64,000 nt of DNA, from the NCBI RefSeq assembly GCF_000425465.1, contig NZ_AUDM01000008.1:62001-126000 (forward strand), written 5' to 3'. The stretch comes from Flavobacterium filum DSM 17961 (lineage in GTDB: Bacteria; Bacteroidota; Bacteroidia; Flavobacteriales; Flavobacteriaceae). The notes beneath the pieces were generated by a model, which was not told the origin of the DNA, searched no databases, and saw only the letters and a program-made list of their open reading frames with translations. Both the position numbers and the translations under genes were made by a program. Numbering within the stretch: the stretch's first letter is position 1; every line of letters begins with the position of its first letter. Positions 1 to 7,986 of the stretch are shown here, piece by piece.

Positions 1-1732
1 TACCTCCAACAGAGTTGGTAGCGTTATTAATTGGACCAGCAGCAAAATTTGCATTTCCAGAGGTTAATACTATTCCATTATCAAAAGGGAATGTAGCACC
101 ATTTCTGTCAAAGTACCCTATTCCATTTGCATCGCCATAATTAGTACCTGTAGATGAATTAATATTGGTAATGCTTACACAACTATTTTCAAATAAAACT
201 TCTCTAACCAATTGATCTACGGTGTGTGAAGTTGTAGATGTGTTAACTACAATTGGAGTTGTTACACACATAGTAAACGTACCATTTCCAGAACCATTAT
301 TGTAACTATAAACCCTTACAAAATAGGTTTGACCAATAGTTAAACCACCTAATGAAGCTACCTCAGGACTTGAACCAACTGTTGCATCGATACAAGCAAG
401 ACTGCTTAAGGTTCCACATGTTCCACTAAAAACTTGTAAAACAGCATCATTAAGAGTTCCAGGTGTAACAGTTACCAAATGACTTTGAGCAGTAGCGACA
501 AAACTGTACCAAACATCATCATCAGCTGAACCAGTACAACCTGCAATAGATGGTCCTGCATAAACAGTTGTTCCTGATGTTGTAAGTGTACAATTTGTAT
601 CAGTATTTACATCAAGTGGAGTTGCAATAGAACAATGGTCATTCACTGAGTTTGGTAAGGTTGTAGCACATATCGTAAATGTACCCATACCTGAATTATT
701 TGCAAAACTATATACACGAACAAAATATGTTTGGCCAACAACTAAACCAGAAAGTGTTGCTGTTTCTGTACTTGATCCGGCAGTTGCGTCTCTACATATT
801 ACACTTGAAAGTGAGCCACAACTACCACTAAAAACCTGTAATACAATATCATTAATTGTTCCAGCCGAAACAGTTATTTCATGATTAGAAGAAGTGGCTA
901 TAAAACTATACCATACATCATCATCAGCCGTTCCGGTACAACCACTTTGAGACTGGGTAGCTCCGATTGTAGTTCCAGATGTAGTGACACTGCAAGTAGT
1001 TGAAGGATTTACAGTTAATGCGGTAGCATTTGAACAATCATTGTTTGAAGGGCCAATTTGAGAAGTTAAAGAGATGTTATCAATTGCACCCGGAGGTTGA
1101 TTACCAGTTGAATCATTATTTATCCACTCAAAAATAAGTCTAAAATTTTGCCCGGCATAATTTGATGGAATGATAAAAGAAGCAGATGTCCAACTACTTT
1201 GGTTTTCCAATTGAGCCAATAAAAATCTTCCCGTAGGTGTTGAACCAGTGGCAGTTACAGCTGTTCCATAAGTTGGCGTGTAAGATGTAGGAGTTAACCA
1301 TATTCTTATTCGGTCATTACCATTTTGACCTCTACCTATCCAGTTAAAAGATAATCTAATGTCAGTTTCACCGCTTACTATACTTGTAACATCTCTGTAA
1401 AAATGAGTTCTTCTGTTAGCATTTAATGTATAACTGTGTGGAGGAGGTGTACTTCCTGTATTATTTGTAATGTATGCACATCTAGTTCCTGAAAATCCAG
1501 CTGTTGCACCAGTTGAGCATACCCATTGATTTTGTGTTGCTGTTCCTGTGGTAGAAGACCAGCCATTTGCTGCAAATGTTGCCCCGGATTCAAATCCTCC
1601 ATTTGTTAAAGGGTTGATGTGAACAGTTTGTGAAGTTCCCACTACAAACATTAATAGCATTATCACTAATGACACAAATTTGTGTTTACTGTTTTTGTTT
1701 TCGTTTTTTGGTAAAGTAATCATTTTTTTCAT
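1..1732 (-). CDS. Large secreted/surface protein, N-terminal part (PPC-like repeats, choice-of-anchor L domain)
   Basis: The reading frame opens at an ATG at 1732 and stays open to the window edge, so the C-terminus is missing. It starts with a basic stretch and a hydrophobic segment typical of a signal peptide (about residues 1-37). A jelly-roll-like region follows (GGFESG, then FNWIGRG, ending GAIDNISL), similar to MAM or choice-of-anchor J domains. Next come two tandem modules of about 130 residues, each with a DDDVWYSF core and a GQTYFVRVYS strand near the end. These look like bacterial pre-peptidase C-terminal (PPC) beta-sandwiches and lie at about 1045-655 and 650-258. The last part (REVLFENSCVSITNI, later GIGYF and GIVLTSG) resembles the choice-of-anchor L domain. 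Such proteins are usually exported by T9SS, with the sorting domain at the C-terminus, which would lie outside this window. Ligand and role are unknown. Confidence 0.85.
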   Translation of the reverse strand, partial: MKKMITLPKNENKNSKHKFVSLVIMLLMFVVGTSQTVHINPLTNGGFESGATFAANGWSSTTGTATQNQWVCSTGATAGFSGTRCAYITNNTGSTPPPHSYTLNANRRTHFYRDVTSIVSGETDIRLSFNWIGRGQNGNDRIRIWLTPTSYTPTYGTAVTATGSTPTGRFLLAQLENQSSWTSASFIIPSNYAGQNFRLIFEWINNDSTGNQPPGAIDNISLTSQIGPSNNDCSNATALTVNPSTTCSVTTSGTTIGATQSQSGCTGTADDDVWYSFIATSSNHEITVSAGTINDIVLQVFSGSCGSLSSVICRDATAGSSTETATLSGLVVGQTYFVRVYSFANNSGMGTFTICATTLPNSVNDHCSIATPLDVNTDTNCTLTTSGTTVYAGPSIAGCTGSADDDVWYSFVATAQSHLVTVTPGTLNDAVLQVFSGTCGTLSSLACIDATVGSSPEVASLGGLTIGQTYFVRVYSYNNGSGNGTFTMCVTTPIVVNTSTTSHTVDQLVREVLFENSCVSITNINSSTGTNYGDANGIGYFDRNGATFPFDNGIVLTSGNANFAAGPINNATNSVGG

Positions 1733-1776
1733 GACTAAATTTTTTAATTAGGTTTTCTTACTAATTTTTGACGATT

Positions 1777-1784
1777 CAAATGTA
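1777..1784 (-). promoter_or_regulatory. Candidate -7 box for the leftward surface-protein gene
   Basis: The minus strand reads TACATTTG, an exact match to the Bacteroidota -7 consensus TAnnTTTG, about 45 bases upstream of the ATG at 1732. No clear -33 TTTG is seen at the usual distance. Confidence 0.5.
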
Positions 1785-1797
1785 TGTTAAAATCGAT

Positions 1798-1826
1798 AAA
1801 GTGAGTAAAAAAATCGATGAAATGCA
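1798..1826. promoter_or_regulatory. Shared intergenic motif, copy 1
   Basis: AAAGTGA (1798-1804) is followed after 9 bases by TCGATGAAATGCA (1814-1826). The same two blocks in the same order occur at 45399-45421, also just upstream of a gene for a secreted protein. This copy lies between two divergent secreted-protein genes and could serve either. Function is unknown; a regulator-binding site is one possibility. Confidence 0.35.
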
Positions 1827-1944
1827 TAAAAATATAAAAAATGTAAGAAAAAAATAACATTATTGTTTTGTTTTTTTGTTGTAAAAGATGAAATTTGTTA
1901 AAAAATTATCTCTTATTTTTTAGGCTTAACTTTCATTTTTTAAT

Positions 1945-1952
1945 TATATTTG
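1945..1952 (+). promoter_or_regulatory. -7 box for the T9SS cargo gene at 1974
   Basis: TATATTTG matches TAnnTTTG and ends 21 bases before the ATG at 1974, a normal leader length for this group. No convincing -33 element is seen. Confidence 0.6.
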
Positions 1953-1973
1953 TTCTTGTTCAAATAATTAATT

Positions 1974-3797
1974 ATGAGAAAATTAGCCTTTTTTATCGTT
2001 GTTGTCTGCTCTGTGCTGTCTGTACAAGATGTGAATGCTCAGCTTTTTGTTAGTTCAGGAAGTTACGTTTACGTTCAAAATCAATATGTTACGGTAACAG
2101 AAGAAATTAATCTTGCTTCAAATGGTAATATTTTTCTAAGAGATGAAAGTCAAGTACTTCAAAAAAGAACTACTTCCAATAATACCGGGCTTGGCTCATT
2201 ATCAATTTTTCAAGAAGGAACGGTAAATAATTTTCAATATAATTATTGGTGTTCTCCTGTAGGAACTTCATCTGCAACAGCTGGTAATTCAACTTTTACC
2301 ATCAATCAATTTCATAGACCTACCAGTATAATCAATAGTAATCCTGCAGTTATTTTATCAAATTCTGCTCTAGATGGAATTGCATCTTCTTTATCTATTG
2401 CTCCAAGATGGGTCTTTCGTTTTTTAAATAATGAATTTTATGCTGATTGGGTTGTAACTAGAACAGATCCAATTAATGCAGGAGAAGGATTTACGATGAA
2501 AGGAACATCCGGCACGGACAATTCATTAACCCTTTTTGGTGTTCAAAATAATGCAGGGAGTGCACAACGCTATGATTTCAGAGGAAAACCAAATGATGGA
2601 AATATTGAGATTTTTGTCATGAATGCAAAATCAACACTAACGGGTAATCCATATCCTTCTGCAATTGACTTGAATGCATTTTTAACAGATCCGTTAAATA
2701 ATGCAATAGATGGAAATGCACTTTTTTGGGAGCACGATAAGACAGTGAACTCTCATTTAATTGCACAGTACAGAGGCGGTTATGGTGTATATAATGGTTT
2801 ATCTAGTGTATATACACCGGCAACATTTTATAATTATGATGGAGCAGGTAATCAAACTACACTGGCTAGCACTCCTTTGAATATGTATCAAAGAAGATTT
2901 TGTCCTGTTGGACAAGGGTTTCTTGTACGTGGAATTTCAAATGGTTCTGTTTTTATGCGAAATACATACAGAGTTTTTAGAAGAGAAGGTGTAGTTAATC
3001 AATCTCAATTTGAACGAAATGCTTTGGCGAACAGTGAAGAAAATAATTCTTTTTATGAGCACATTCCAAACGTAGCTGGAATTGATTATACGCAAGTGAG
3101 TAAACTTCCGGCTCCACATATTTTAGTGAATGCTTCTCTTAATGAACAAGCAGTTAGACAAATTGCAATGGTGTTTTTACCAACTTCAATTGATGGGCTT
3201 GATAAAGCCGATGCAAAATCAGCAGATGATGGAGGAAATCTTCCTTTTGATATGTATTTTGTTTTGGATAATAAAGAATATGTACAATCTGCTACTAGTT
3301 TTGATATTACAAAACGTTTTCCGGTTGGATTTAAAAACAATACCGCTTCTACTTTTAGAGTTGCAGTAGCTGACTTTGTGAATTTCAATGAGACTGAGAA
3401 TGTGTATTTGTATGATAAAAACACTAACATATATCATGATATTAAAAATGCTGAATATCAATTTCAGATAGAACCAGGCGTTCATAATGAACGATATGAG
3501 ATTACTTTCTTGGCTGAAACTTTATCCAATCCTAAATTCGACGGTAATTCACTTGATGTAGTTCAAAATAATACTATTCAAAACTTGATTATCTATAACC
3601 CAAATGCTCAGGATATAAAAGAAGTGGGGCTTTATGATTTGACCGGGAAAAGAATTTTCAGAAAAACTAAATTGGGTTCTAATGAAAATTATCAATTTTC
3701 AACAGCCGGATTGAGTGAAAGTATTTATATTGTGAAAGTTATTACTGCTGACAAAAATGAATTAAATAAAAAAATATCTGTTTTTCAAGAAAGATAA
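1974..3797 (+). CDS. Secreted protein with C-terminal T9SS sorting domain
   Basis: A 607-residue protein with a signal peptide ending near VNAQ (about residue 23). The long middle part is beta-rich, with many Asn/Thr/Ser residues and motifs such as QYNYWCSPVG and GNPYPSAIDL that recur in large Flavobacteriaceae cell-surface proteins. No catalytic motif is recognised. The last 75 residues (LIIYNPNAQDIKEVGLYDL, then GLSESIYIVKV and KKISVF) have the form of a T9SS C-terminal sorting domain, so the product should cross the outer membrane through T9SS and be attached or released. Whether the domain is type A or the related type C is not certain by eye. The gene has its own promoter and a terminator, so it is probably monocistronic. 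Role is unknown; adhesion or matrix binding is a guess. Confidence 0.85.
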   Translation: MRKLAFFIVVVCSVLSVQDVNAQLFVSSGSYVYVQNQYVTVTEEINLASNGNIFLRDESQVLQKRTTSNNTGLGSLSIFQEGTVNNFQYNYWCSPVGTSSATAGNSTFTINQFHRPTSIINSNPAVILSNSALDGIASSLSIAPRWVFRFLNNEFYADWVVTRTDPINAGEGFTMKGTSGTDNSLTLFGVQNNAGSAQRYDFRGKPNDGNIEIFVMNAKSTLTGNPYPSAIDLNAFLTDPLNNAIDGNALFWEHDKTVNSHLIAQYRGGYGVYNGLSSVYTPATFYNYDGAGNQTTLASTPLNMYQRRFCPVGQGFLVRGISNGSVFMRNTYRVFRREGVVNQSQFERNALANSEENNSFYEHIPNVAGIDYTQVSKLPAPHILVNASLNEQAVRQIAMVFLPTSIDGLDKADAKSADDGGNLPFDMYFVLDNKEYVQSATSFDITKRFPVGFKNNTASTFRVAVADFVNFNETENVYLYDKNTNIYHDIKNAEYQFQIEPGVHNERYEITFLAETLSNPKFDGNSLDVVQNNTIQNLIIYNPNAQDIKEVGLYDLTGKRIFRKTKLGSNENYQFSTAGLSESIYIVKVITADKNELNKKISVFQER

Positions 3798-3821
3798 AAT
3801 TGATTATTACAGTTAAAAGGA

Positions 3822-3847
3822 AACAGTCTTAGAAGGCTGTTTTTTTT
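3822..3847 (+). terminator. Rho-independent terminator of the T9SS cargo gene
   Basis: AACAGTCT pairs with AGGCTGTT (one wobble) around a TAGA loop and runs into seven T residues, 24 bases after the stop codon. Confidence 0.8.
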
Positions 3848-3851
3848 ATGC

Positions 3852-3859
3852 TATTTTTG
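3852..3859 (+). promoter_or_regulatory. -7 box for the PLP enzyme gene, implying a very short leader
   Basis: TATTTTTG matches TAnnTTTG but ends only 4 bases before the ATG at 3864. With a normal start-site distance the mRNA would begin at or next to the ATG, so it would be leaderless or nearly so. Confidence 0.45.
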
Positions 3860-3863
3860 TCAA

Positions 3864-4772
3864 ATGGAAAGGATAATACAAAATCAATTTATCGGAACGT
3901 TTAAAAATAATATTCAATTATTTATAAAACGAGAAGATTTAATCCATCCATTTATTTCCGGAAATAAATATAGAAAGTTACAATACAATTTATCAAAAGC
4001 GAAAGAGGAGAACCATGCTGCTTTATTGACCTTTGGCGGAGCATATTCCAATCATATTGCAGCTGTTGCTTATGTCGGAAAAAAGTACGGATTTCAAACG
4101 ATAGGTGTCATTAGAGGTGAAGAGTTGTTGTCAAAAATAAATGAAAATCCAACGTTGACATTTGCTCAGCAAAATGGTATGCAATTTGTTTTTGAATCGC
4201 GAGAAGAATATAGAAATAGACATGAGATGGAATACATTGAAAACTTACGACAGAAGTTTGGTGCTTTTTATCTCATTCCTGAAGGAGGAACGAATGATTT
4301 AGCTGTTAAAGGCTGTAAGGAAATTTTAACAGAAAATGACGCTGAATTCGATTATATTTGTTGCTGTGTTGGGACGGGCGGAACCATTTCCGGAATTATC
4401 TATTCTTCTCATGTAAATCAAAGAATAATTGGTTTTCCTTCTTTAAAAGGAGACTTTTTAAATGGAGAAATACAAAAATGGGTTACAAAGGATAATTGGG
4501 AGTTGAATAACGCCTATCATTTTGGAGGTTATGCAAAGATCAATAGTGAATTAATTGAATTTATGAACGATTTTTTTGTTCAAACATCTGTCTTGTTAGA
4601 TCCAGTTTATACCGGTAAAATGATGTACGGAATATATGATTTAATTGAAAAAGAATTTTTTACAGCTAATTCAAAGATACTTGCCATTCATTCCGGAGGT
4701 CTTCAAGGAATTGAAGGGTTGAATCAAAAATTAGAAAAATTAAAATTGCCTAAAATTATAACAAATGTTTAA
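3864..4772 (+). CDS. ACC deaminase / D-cysteine desulfhydrase family PLP enzyme
   Basis: A 302-residue fold-type II pyridoxal-phosphate enzyme. SGNKYRKL at residues 32-39 contains the lysine expected to hold PLP (K35). GGAYSNH (58-64) is the substrate and cofactor loop typical of 1-aminocyclopropane-1-carboxylate deaminase and D-cysteine desulfhydrase. GTGGTISG is the phosphate-binding loop. Family members release ammonia and a 2-oxo acid from ACC or D-cysteine, and sequence alone does not settle the substrate; in bacteria of this group D-cysteine desulfhydrase activity is at least as likely. The gene overlaps the next by 8 bases, so the two are probably translated together, although their functions look unrelated. 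Confidence 0.85.
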   Translation: MERIIQNQFIGTFKNNIQLFIKREDLIHPFISGNKYRKLQYNLSKAKEENHAALLTFGGAYSNHIAAVAYVGKKYGFQTIGVIRGEELLSKINENPTLTFAQQNGMQFVFESREEYRNRHEMEYIENLRQKFGAFYLIPEGGTNDLAVKGCKEILTENDAEFDYICCCVGTGGTISGIIYSSHVNQRIIGFPSLKGDFLNGEIQKWVTKDNWELNNAYHFGGYAKINSELIEFMNDFFVQTSVLLDPVYTGKMMYGIYDLIEKEFFTANSKILAIHSGGLQGIEGLNQKLEKLKLPKIITNV

Positions 4773-5631
4773 AAAGATTATTTTCTTATTGCTAAGTCTT
4801 TTTATTGTTGCTTGTTCAACAACAAAACCAACGGTAAGAACCACAAAATCAGTTCCGAAGAAAAATACAACAGTTAAAAAAGCACCTGTAAAGACTACAT
4901 CAACGCGAAATACAACTTCAAATCCCACTTCATCAAATGAAACTACAAATAAACAAAGTCATACACTAGAAGCTACTTCAAATGTAAAAGTTACAACTGA
5001 AGTAGTTCTGAAATATATTGATGATTTTAAGGAAATTGCAAAAGATAATATGCGTCAGCATGGCATTCCTGCAAGTATCACCCTAGCTCAAGGAATTTTA
5101 GAATCCGGTGCCGGATTAGGACGTCTGAGTCAACAAGCCAATAATCATTTCGGTATAAAATGTCATAAAGAATGGAGCGGTCCAAGTGTTTCACATGACG
5201 ATGATGCAGAACAAGAATGTTTTAGAAAATATCAACATCCGAGTGAATCGTATAGAGATCATTCATTATTTTTGACAAGCAGAAGTAGATATGCATCTTT
5301 GTTTACCTTGCCTGCTGGGGATTATGTTGCTTGGGCAAAAGGCTTAAAAGCCGCAGGTTATGCAACAGATCCAAAATATCCTGATAAATTAATTGGGTTG
5401 ATAGATCGTTATAATTTACATCAATATGACGAAGAAGTAACCGGGAAATCTAATCAAAGAGAAAAAAAAGAAGTTGTTTCTGTTTCAAATGAAAAATCAT
5501 ACACGGTTGTTCAAGGCGATACCTTGTATTCTCTTTCCAAAAAATTCAACTTATCAGTTGATGAAATTCGAAAAAAGAATAATCTTAAGTCGGATTCACT
5601 TTCAATCGGACAACAATTAATATTAAAATAA
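4765..5631 (+). CDS. Lipoprotein glucosaminidase with LysM domain (peptidoglycan hydrolase)
   Basis: A 288-residue lipoprotein. The signal sequence ends in a lipobox, FIVAC, giving a lipidated Cys17. A Thr/Lys/Ser-rich linker covers about residues 18-75. Residues 80-225 form a GH73-type endo-beta-N-acetylglucosaminidase domain with [11 protein letters not shown], where E113 is the likely catalytic acid, and NNHFGIKC. The C-terminal 45 residues ([17 protein letters not shown] onwards) form one LysM domain that binds peptidoglycan. It should act in the periplasm, cutting glycan strands during cell-wall growth or cell separation. It begins inside the end of the PLP enzyme gene (8-base overlap) and is followed 7 bases later by hemL, so all three are probably one operon. 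Confidence 0.9.
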   Translation: MFKKIIFLLLSLFIVACSTTKPTVRTTKSVPKKNTTVKKAPVKTTSTRNTTSNPTSSNETTNKQSHTLEATSNVKVTTEVVLKYIDDFKEIAKDNMRQHGIPASITLAQGILESGAGLGRLSQQANNHFGIKCHKEWSGPSVSHDDDAEQECFRKYQHPSESYRDHSLFLTSRSRYASLFTLPAGDYVAWAKGLKAAGYATDPKYPDKLIGLIDRYNLHQYDEEVTGKSNQREKKEVVSVSNEKSYTVVQGDTLYSLSKKFNLSVDEIRKKNNLKSDSLSIGQQLILK

Positions 5632-5638
5632 AATTAGC

Positions 5639-6928
5639 ATGAATTACCAAAGAAGTAGTCAGCTTTTTGCAGAAGCAGAAAAAGTGATTCCTGGTGGAGT
5701 AAATTCGCCTGTTAGGGCATTTAAAGGAGTAGGTGGGACTCCCATTTTTGTAAAAAAAGCAAAAGGAGCTTATCTATACGATGAAGACGATAACCGTTTA
5801 ATTGATTATATCAATTCTTGGGGACCAATGATTTTAGGCCACGCGTATGAACCTGTTATAACAGCAATTACAGAAAGAGCCAAACTAGGAACTTCGTTTG
5901 GTATGCCAACTGAATTAGAAACAAAAATTGCAGAATTAGCCATTTCAATGGTGCCTGGTATTGATAAAATTCGATTTGTCAATTCCGGTACAGAAGCTTG
6001 TATGAGTGCCATTAGATTAGCAAGAGGATTTACAAAAAAAGATAAAATTATCAAATTTGCCGGATGTTATCATGGTCATTCTGATTCTTTTTTGATTCAA
6101 GCGGGAAGTGGAGCAAGTACTTTTGGAATACCAAATAGTCCAGGCGTGACACAAGGCACTGCAAAAGATACCTTACTTGCAACTTATAATGATTTGGAAA
6201 GCGTAAAAAATCTTTTTTCAAATAATTCAAATGAAATTGCGGCAGTCATTATTGAGCCCGTTGCCGGAAATATGGGATGCGTTCCACCCAAAGAGGGATT
6301 TTTAGAAGGATTAAAAAAACTGTGTTCTCAAAACAATGCATTACTGATTTTTGATGAAGTAATGACCGGTTTTCGATTAGCTAAAGGTGGAGCTCAAGAG
6401 TTATATTCCATACATGCAGATATTGTGTGTTTTGGTAAAGTTATTGGTGGTGGATTGCCAGTTGGAGCTTTTGCTGCCAGAAATGAAATTATGAATTATT
6501 TGGCACCTCTTGGTCCTGTATATCAAGCAGGAACTTTGTCTGGAAATCCTTTGGCAATGGCGGCTGGTTTGGCTATGTTGACTTCGTTAAATCAAGATGC
6601 ATCAATTTTCAAAAGATTAGAAGAGAAAACAGCTTATCTTGAAAAAGGAATGCGAGAAGTTTTGACAAAAAACAATATAGATTTCACAATCAATAGAATA
6701 GGGTCAATGATTTCTGTACATTTTGATGCTGCACCGGTAATTGATTTTGAATCTGCAAAAAAAGGGGATAATCAATTGTTTAAAACATTTTTCCACGGCT
6801 TATTGAAGGAAGGGATTTATATTGCACCTTCTGCGTATGAAACATGGTTTATTACCGATGCTTTGACCTATGAAGATTTAGATTTTACAATACAAGCAAT
6901 AAATAAAGTTTCGTTAGAAATGAAATAA
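5639..6928 (+). CDS. hemL: Glutamate-1-semialdehyde 2,1-aminomutase
   Basis: A 429-residue class III aminotransferase-fold PLP enzyme that turns glutamate-1-semialdehyde into 5-aminolevulinate, the committed tetrapyrrole precursor of the C5 pathway. The start ([16 protein letters not shown]) is the HemL signature. [17 protein letters not shown] (113-129) binds the cofactor phosphate, [10 protein letters not shown] (237-246) holds the PLP-ring aspartate, and [14 protein letters not shown] supplies the Schiff-base lysine K267. The length is normal for the family. It sits 7 bases after the glucosaminidase gene and ends in a strong hairpin terminator, so it is probably the last gene of the 3864-6928 operon. 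Confidence 0.97.
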   Translation: MNYQRSSQLFAEAEKVIPGGVNSPVRAFKGVGGTPIFVKKAKGAYLYDEDDNRLIDYINSWGPMILGHAYEPVITAITERAKLGTSFGMPTELETKIAELAISMVPGIDKIRFVNSGTEACMSAIRLARGFTKKDKIIKFAGCYHGHSDSFLIQAGSGASTFGIPNSPGVTQGTAKDTLLATYNDLESVKNLFSNNSNEIAAVIIEPVAGNMGCVPPKEGFLEGLKKLCSQNNALLIFDEVMTGFRLAKGGAQELYSIHADIVCFGKVIGGGLPVGAFAARNEIMNYLAPLGPVYQAGTLSGNPLAMAAGLAMLTSLNQDASIFKRLEEKTAYLEKGMREVLTKNNIDFTINRIGSMISVHFDAAPVIDFESAKKGDNQLFKTFFHGLLKEGIYIAPSAYETWFITDALTYEDLDFTIQAINKVSLEMK

Positions 6929-6930
6929 AA

Positions 6931-6957
6931 AAAATCCCGAATTAATCGGGATTTTTT
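6931..6957. terminator. Bidirectional terminator between hemL and the convergent small gene
   Basis: AAAATCCCGA pairs perfectly with TCGGGATTTT around a 5-base loop. T-tracts on both strands mean it can end hemL and the minus-strand gene at 6962-7333. Its stem is the same as that of the terminator at 7951-7976. Confidence 0.85.
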
Positions 6958-6961
6958 GTTG

Positions 6962-7333
6962 TTATTTAGAAGGTTTGTATTCCGTAATTCTTTGATACAA
7001 TTCCGGTTTTTGTTTTAACGTACTTCTTTGCTCATCTGATAGACCTGCTAAAAGCTTTTCTCCATATCTTTGATAAATCATAGCTCTATCATTGTCATTT
7101 GTAGCATTCATAACGGCTTCATCACGCATGGTAAACAAAGTCATTAAATCATTTTTAAAACTTTCATCAATTTTTATAACAGATGTAATTTCGCTGATTG
7201 TTTTAATGTTAGCAGTTTTCATGTCCTCAGCAGACTTTTCTTGTTTTACATTAGCAGGTTTTAAAGTGCTTTGTGCATTTGAAGTCAATGAAAATGCAAA
7301 CAAACATATACAGATGGAAACAAATTTTTTCAT
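6962..7333 (-). CDS. Small secreted helical protein, function unknown
   Basis: The chosen ATG at 7333 opens directly with a signal peptide (MKKFVSICICLFAFSLTSNAQ); a longer reading adds 19 residues that do not fit before a signal sequence. The mature protein is about 100 residues, charged and predicted helical. GLSDEQRSTLKQ near the end recalls the LTxxQ-type repeats of Spy/CpxP periplasmic proteins, but the match is weak. It lies 80 bases downstream of a gene that does look Spy-like, on the same strand, so the two may be co-expressed and related in role. A periplasmic chaperone or stress protein is an inference only. Confidence 0.7.
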   Translation of the reverse strand: MKKFVSICICLFAFSLTSNAQSTLKPANVKQEKSAEDMKTANIKTISEITSVIKIDESFKNDLMTLFTMRDEAVMNATNDNDRAMIYQRYGEKLLAGLSDEQRSTLKQKPELYQRITEYKPSK

Positions 7334-7413
7334 ACTATTTATCTCTTTTTTATTAGTTAATGAGCGAATATAAGTTAAAATGGAATACAAACAAAATTTT
7401 AATTCAAAAAATG

Positions 7414-7875
7414 TTATTGCTTGTTTTTAGCATTTTGTCTTTTAGACATAAATTTTTCTTTTCTTTCCTCACGTTTTTCGATGTTCTCTTCCCATTTTTT
7501 AAATTGGTCGGCAGTAAGAATTTTTTTCATTTCTTCTTTTAAGGCTAATTTTTCATCCAGCATTTTACTTTGCATTGCGAAACGTTCATCTTTTGAAAGG
7601 TTTTCTCCTTTTTCTTTTTTTGATTTGATTTCATTTCGAGTTGCTTCTCTTTTTTTGGCTTGATTAAGCAATACTTTTTTTAATTGTTCCTGTTGTTTTG
7701 TATCCAAGCTTAATTCTAAAGTCATTTTTTTCAATTGAAGTTCAGCTTGTTGTTCAGGAGTAAACGATTCTAGCTTTTCCATTTTTGCTTTTCTTTCTTC
7801 CATTTTAGGTTTTTCATCTTGTGCAAAACAAACTAAGTTAAGTAATAATACTGTTGTTAAAACTACATTTTTCAT
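7414..7875 (-). CDS. Spy/CpxP-like (LTxxQ) periplasmic protein
   Basis: A 153-residue protein with a signal peptide ending near CFAQ (about residue 19). The remainder is almost entirely helical and very rich in Lys and Glu. The N-terminal half has FTPEQQAELQLKKMTLEL and the C-terminal part ILTADQFKKWEE, the two LTxxQ-like motifs that define the Spy/CpxP fold, an all-helical cradle in the periplasm. Enterobacterial members act as ATP-independent chaperones or stress regulators; Bacteroidota members are common but mostly uncharacterised. The very basic tail could bind an acidic partner. It is probably transcribed with the small gene that follows on the minus strand. Confidence 0.75.
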   Translation of the reverse strand: MKNVVLTTVLLLNLVCFAQDEKPKMEERKAKMEKLESFTPEQQAELQLKKMTLELSLDTKQQEQLKKVLLNQAKKREATRNEIKSKKEKGENLSKDERFAMQSKMLDEKLALKEEMKKILTADQFKKWEENIEKREERKEKFMSKRQNAKNKQ

Positions 7876-7950
7876 GATGATTAAATTTTAAGATTTTGAT
7901 GATAAGACAAGTCTCTTTACAAATGGTTTAATTCTTATGTTTTATTTAAC

Positions 7951-7976
7951 AAAAAATCCCGAATATTCGGGATTTT
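7951..7976 (-). terminator. Terminator of lysS
   Basis: A perfect palindrome, AAAATCCCGAAT with ATTCGGGATTTT, lies 10 bases past the lysS stop on the minus strand and runs into six T residues on that strand. The stem core is the same as at 6931-6955. Confidence 0.8.
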
Positions 7977-7986
7977 GAATTATTTT

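Noticed and set aside
258..1045. Repeat array resembling a CRISPR or tandem DNA repeat
   Set aside because: The two long similar segments are protein-coding PPC-like modules in one frame; no short regular repeats with spacers.
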